64,000 nt of DNA. It comes from JALORV01 sp963775635 (GTDB lineage Bacteria; Pseudomonadota; Gammaproteobacteria; Burkholderiales; Burkholderiaceae_F). Positions 61,010-64,000 of this stretch are shown here, piece after piece. Where the stretch lies: positions 124,001 through 188,000 of the forward strand of contig CAVZJO010000010.1 in assembly GCA_963775635.1 (NCBI GenBank). Reading direction: 5' to 3'. A program made the translations under genes and the position numbers. Below the pieces are notes generated by a model. The model ran no database searches. It was not told the DNA's origin and worked only from the letters and a program-made list of their open reading frames with translations. The stretch's first letter is position 1. Each line of letters starts with the position of its first letter.

Positions 61010-64000
61010 TCAGGAGGTACGTGTCGCGCGCGGAACCAGCGGCGTGACGTTGGGCGGCAGCCCCGCGCCCTGCGCAAAGGAGAAACGATTCTTGCCTTTG
61101 AGTTTGGCGTCGTACATTGCCAAGTCCGCCAATTGCAGCAGGCGCTCGAGGTCGCGCCCCTGCTCTGGCGCCAGAGCGATGCCGATGCTGGCCGACACGC
61201 TGAGTGTCGGGCGGCCCTGCTGCTGGACCAGAGGCTGCTCGATCGCCTGCAGCAGCCGCGTTGCGATCCGCTCGACTTCGAGAACCGAGCCGACGTCAGG
61301 CACCAGTACGGCGAACTCGTCGCCGCCGCGGCGGGCGACCGTATCCTGCGGGCGCATCACCCGCGTCAGCCGCGCGGCGATTTCGCGCAGAGTGACGTCA
61401 CCGACCTCGTGCCCGTAGCGGTCGTTGACCTCCTTGAAACCGTCGAGATCGATTGCAAACACCGCGCAACTGACCTTGCGCAGTTCCGATGTCGCCAGCG
61501 CCGCTGCGGCACGCTCGGCCAGCAGGCGGCGATTCGGCAGCCCTGTCAGGTCGTCGTGCTGCGCTTCGTGCAGCGCGCTGGCTTCGCGCTGTTTCAGCGT
61601 GTCGATGTCGGCGATGACCAGCACGAATTCGCCGGCGGCAATCGAACGCGTCGTGATCTGGCACCAGGCCGCCCCTTCGCCATTGCCCTGACCCAACCGG
61701 GCGCCGCGTTGCACCCGCAGTTCACGCACGACCGCAGCATCACGCGCCTGCGCTTGCTCGGCCGCCAGCGTCATTTCTTCCCAGTCTTCGTGCTCGAGCA
61801 GGCATTCGCTGAGCGGCACTCGTGACAGCTGATCGGGCGGCAGTCCTGCAAGGCGCAGGAACGCGTCGTTGCATCGCTGCACCAGTCCCTGCTTGACGAC
61901 CGCGATGGCCTGGCCGGCCGAATCGAGCACGGTGCGTTCGACACGCAGCGCTTCCGACAGCCGTGTTTCGCGCGACTTCAGCGCGGTGAGATCGGCATTC
62001 ATGCCGACCGCTCCCGCGAATCGCCCGCCCGGATGCCGCAGCGGCACTGCGCTGATCGACACGATGACGCGCCGGCCGTCCTGCTTGATATGCACCGCCT
62101 CGAGATCGCGGATCGGCCGCCCTTCGCGCAAGCCCTCGAACGCACGATTTACCGCGGGCTGCTCGGCATCGGTCGGCAGCAGGACCGTGGCGGGCCTGCC
62201 CAGCAGTTCGCGCGACTCGTAGCCGTAGATGTCGCGCGCGGCCCGGCGGCTAGCGAAGGTCAGCGTGAAATTCTCGTCGCACGCCCAGATCAGGCTCGCT
62301 GAGGCCTCGACCAGCGACTTGTACTGCGCCTTGCTTCGACGCAGGCGATCGATCTCCAGAAGTTCCGACGGAGACGCGATCGTGTCGAGCACCAGCGCAG
62401 CGAGCACGCCCTTGCCCTCGAAGGGAACGAAGTGGCTGCGCAGATTCAAGCGACCGCCGGAGCGGCTGGTTCGCGCGTTCCGAACATCGAAAGTCGCCTT
62501 GCCCTGCAGCGCCTTCTGCAGAGCCGCCTCCACCACAGGTATCGACTCGGGCTTGAAGGCGAACGCCGCCTGCCATTCGGGCCGCGTGCGCGCTTCGGCC
62601 ACCATGCCCCAGCGCCCGGGATCCGGTCCGGTCGCATGCACGACGCGGCCGTTGGCATCGACCAGCCAGACCACGACGGGCAGCCGCGCCAGCAGATCCG
62701 CACCGGCTGAGACGGCCGGCCGTGGAGCCGGCGCGGAGCGTGCAGCCGCGATGGTGCCGATCACCGAACTGGCACCCTCGCCGGCGCCTGGTCGCACCAT
62801 GCAGACGACGCGCACGTCGCGCGACACGCCCTGCGTGTCGCGCAGTGCCATGCTTTCGTCGAACACCGTTCCAGCGCGCAGGAAGTCGCGATACAGCCCG
62901 TTGACGCGCTCGCGATCATCGGGCCTCAGCAGGTATGCCAGCGGAAAAACTGTCGGATCGACAACGCGCTCTGACTCGTCGGGAGGCGAAAACTCGCTCG
63001 GCACGACCAGCACGCCACGCTCGTCTCGATACCACGGCAGGCCCTGCAGCCCGCCGATCCATTCGGCAAAACGCCGCGCGTCCTCGAGGATGCGCGCCGG
63101 GCCGAACGGCTCATGCATCGCGCGTGTCAACGCGATCACCAGCGTCGAGGTCGCGCGACCCGGCTCCATGTAGCGGACACGTCCCGACCACAAGGCGCCG
63201 CCGAACGTGCGGTCGGCCGGTCGCACTTCAATCGGAGCGCTCGACTCCGAACGGTGCTTCTCGGGCTGCAGCGCCTCCGGCGGTTCGGCGATCAGGCATT
63301 CCTCGATGGAATGGCCGAGGATCGCGCGCTCGCTAGTGCCGATGAACTCGCACGCCGATCGATTGACCTCGATGATGCGGCCGTTGCGCGCAACGATGAC
63401 CGGCGTGGGCATCGCGTGGATCGCTGCCTGCCAGCCGAACTTGGTCGGGTTGCTGATCAGCGACTGCGCGATGCGTCGCTCGGCGTGGCGACTCAGCGGT
63501 TGCTGCCGCCCGAGCCACCAGACCGCCAGCAGCCAGAGCGGAAATCCATAGGCGAATGACGTCAGCGAGTCACTTGTCCGGATGGCGATGATCCCGAGAA
63601 CGACCACCCAGGCGGCGATGTAGAACGTCCAGACACGCGGCCAGCCGCCGAAACTGAGTGCGGCGAGCAACACTGCGCCTGCCGCGGCGAATCCACCGGG
63701 GCCGGAGAAATACGCAGCAGGTCGCGGCACCAGCGTGACCAGCGCGAGCCACAGCGCCACTTCGACAGCAGCGCAGGCCAGGTACTGGCCGGCGATCCGC
63801 GTTTCGGCCGTGATCGGACGGCGCGCGTCCCCATAGATCGTCGCCAACAGATAGCGCGCACCGGCCGTCACCGCATAAAGCGCCAGCCAGCCCCAGACGA
63901 GCGGAGGCGCGTCGACCAGCGATGCGCTCGCCGTGGCCACGAGCCCAACCAGCAGCAAAGCGGGGAGCAGCCGGCGCTCGACCGCGAAAGGAACGCGCAA
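61010..64000 (-). CDS. Membrane PAS-GGDEF diguanylate cyclase (5' end outside the window)
   Basis: The frame is still open at the window edge, so the start is not determined; a TTG at 64000 is the edge codon. The N-terminal part has several helices (LLPALLLVGLVATASASLVD, YLACAAVEVALWLALVTLVP, VWTFYIAAWVVVLGIIAIRT). It is followed by at least three PAS-like modules (AIHAMPTPVIVARNGRIIEV; LARLPVVVWLVDANGRVVHA; SLIWACDENFTLTFASRRAA with PAC-type RDLEAVHIKQDGRRVIVSIS) and a C-terminal GGDEF domain (LPNRRLLAERAAAALATS). The active site is GGDEF and an RxxD inhibitory site (RPQD) lies five residues upstream. It is expected to make cyclic di-GMP under control of the PAS sensors. Confidence 0.9.
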   Translation of the reverse strand: MRVPFAVERRLLPALLLVGLVATASASLVDAPPLVWGWLALYAVTAGARYLLATIYGDARRPITAETRIAGQYLACAAVEVALWLALVTLVPRPAAYFSGPGGFAAAGAVLLAALSFGGWPRVWTFYIAAWVVVLGIIAIRTSDSLTSFAYGFPLWLLAVWWLGRQQPLSRHAERRIAQSLISNPTKFGWQAAIHAMPTPVIVARNGRIIEVNRSACEFIGTSERAILGHSIEECLIAEPPEALQPEKHRSESSAPIEVRPADRTFGGALWSGRVRYMEPGRATSTLVIALTRAMHEPFGPARILEDARRFAEWIGGLQGLPWYRDERGVLVVPSEFSPPDESERVVDPTVFPLAYLLRPDDRERVNGLYRDFLRAGTVFDESMALRDTQGVSRDVRVVCMVRPGAGEGASSVIGTIAAARSAPAPRPAVSAGADLLARLPVVVWLVDANGRVVHATGPDPGRWGMVAEARTRPEWQAAFAFKPESIPVVEAALQKALQGKATFDVRNARTSRSGGRLNLRSHFVPFEGKGVLAALVLDTIASPSELLEIDRLRRSKAQYKSLVEASASLIWACDENFTLTFASRRAARDIYGYESRELLGRPATVLLPTDAEQPAVNRAFEGLREGRPIRDLEAVHIKQDGRRVIVSISAVPLRHPGGRFAGAVGMNADLTALKSRETRLSEALRVERTVLDSAGQAIAVVKQGLVQRCNDAFLRLAGLPPDQLSRVPLSECLLEHEDWEEMTLAAEQAQARDAAVVRELRVQRGARLGQGNGEGAAWCQITTRSIAAGEFVLVIADIDTLKQREASALHEAQHDDLTGLPNRRLLAERAAAALATSELRKVSCAVFAIDLDGFKEVNDRYGHEVGDVTLREIAARLTRVMRPQDTVARRGGDEFAVLVPDVGSVLEVERIATRLLQAIEQPLVQQQGRPTLSVSASIGIALAPEQGRDLERLLQLADLAMYDAKLKGKNRFSFAQGAGLPPNVTPLVPRATRTS

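Overview
The window is high-GC, gene-dense chromosomal DNA that looks betaproteobacterial (Burkholderiales-like). The clues are the tripartite tricarboxylate (Bug/TctB/TctA) transporter, a TRAP transporter of the mannitol/chloroaromatic type, ppc divergent from hemC-hemD-hemX-hemY, algZ-algR divergent from argH, the ftsK-lolA / rarA / serS / tRNA-Ser neighbourhood with trxB nearby, and a PEP-CTERM surface protein. No species is claimed.

Layout. 1-5.5 kb: the 3' part of a DUF748/OmpA-like gene, the tmRNA gene (ssrA) with a decayed integrase directly behind it, a PEP-CTERM protein, a gene-poor 1 kb, and a VWA-type lipoprotein split by a frameshift. This is the accessory part. 5.7-12.7 kb: CoA-binding protein, metY, a DUF2868-DUF3482 membrane protein/GTPase pair, a small lipoprotein, a diguanylate cyclase and tRNA-Ser(GGA). 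12.8-18.3 kb: an acetate module, all on the minus strand (acs; then a small membrane protein, a TPR protein, and the small and large subunits of a sodium/solute symporter). 18.4-20.4 kb: a small patch holding one DUF4038 glycosidase-like lipoprotein, bounded by a 14-bp copy of the tRNA-Ser(CGA) 3' end. 20.5-27.8 kb: serS, rarA, an FKBP isomerase, a CDF transporter, lolA and ftsK. 28-31 kb: a LytS-type kinase, a second degenerate LytS-type kinase and a LytTR regulator. 31.2-38.9 kb: trxB, smrA, a TRIC-like channel, the PII protein, nadE, a GNAT/FemAB-like acyltransferase, an EamA exporter with a duplicated start, a broken ion channel and ppa. 39-46 kb: hemY, hemX, hemD and hemC (minus) and ppc (plus). 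46-50.9 kb: TTT transporter and algR-algZ. 51-56.4 kb: argH, TRAP transporter and a universal stress protein. 56.5-64 kb: pmbA, darP, mog, an esterase, DoxX, pirin, and a PAS-GGDEF protein running off the window.

A striking property is the number of single-base frame breaks in otherwise well-conserved genes: 4.8, 15.97, 21.1 (serS), 28.4, 29.5, 30.7, 47.3, 54.95 and 55.5 kb, plus an in-frame TGA at 37.88 kb. One lies in a homopolymer of the essential serS gene. Sequencing or assembly indels are therefore the simplest explanation for most of them, and the affected genes should be read as probably intact in the organism.

The most interesting biology is (a) the LytS kinase paired with a LytS paralogue that has lost its phospho-acceptor His and N-box Asn, (b) a tandem duplication of the first 11 codons of the EamA exporter in which the differences inside the shared codons are all synonymous, (c) the little-studied DUF2868-DUF3482 GTPase module, and (d) the tRNA-Ser-flanked DUF4038 patch.
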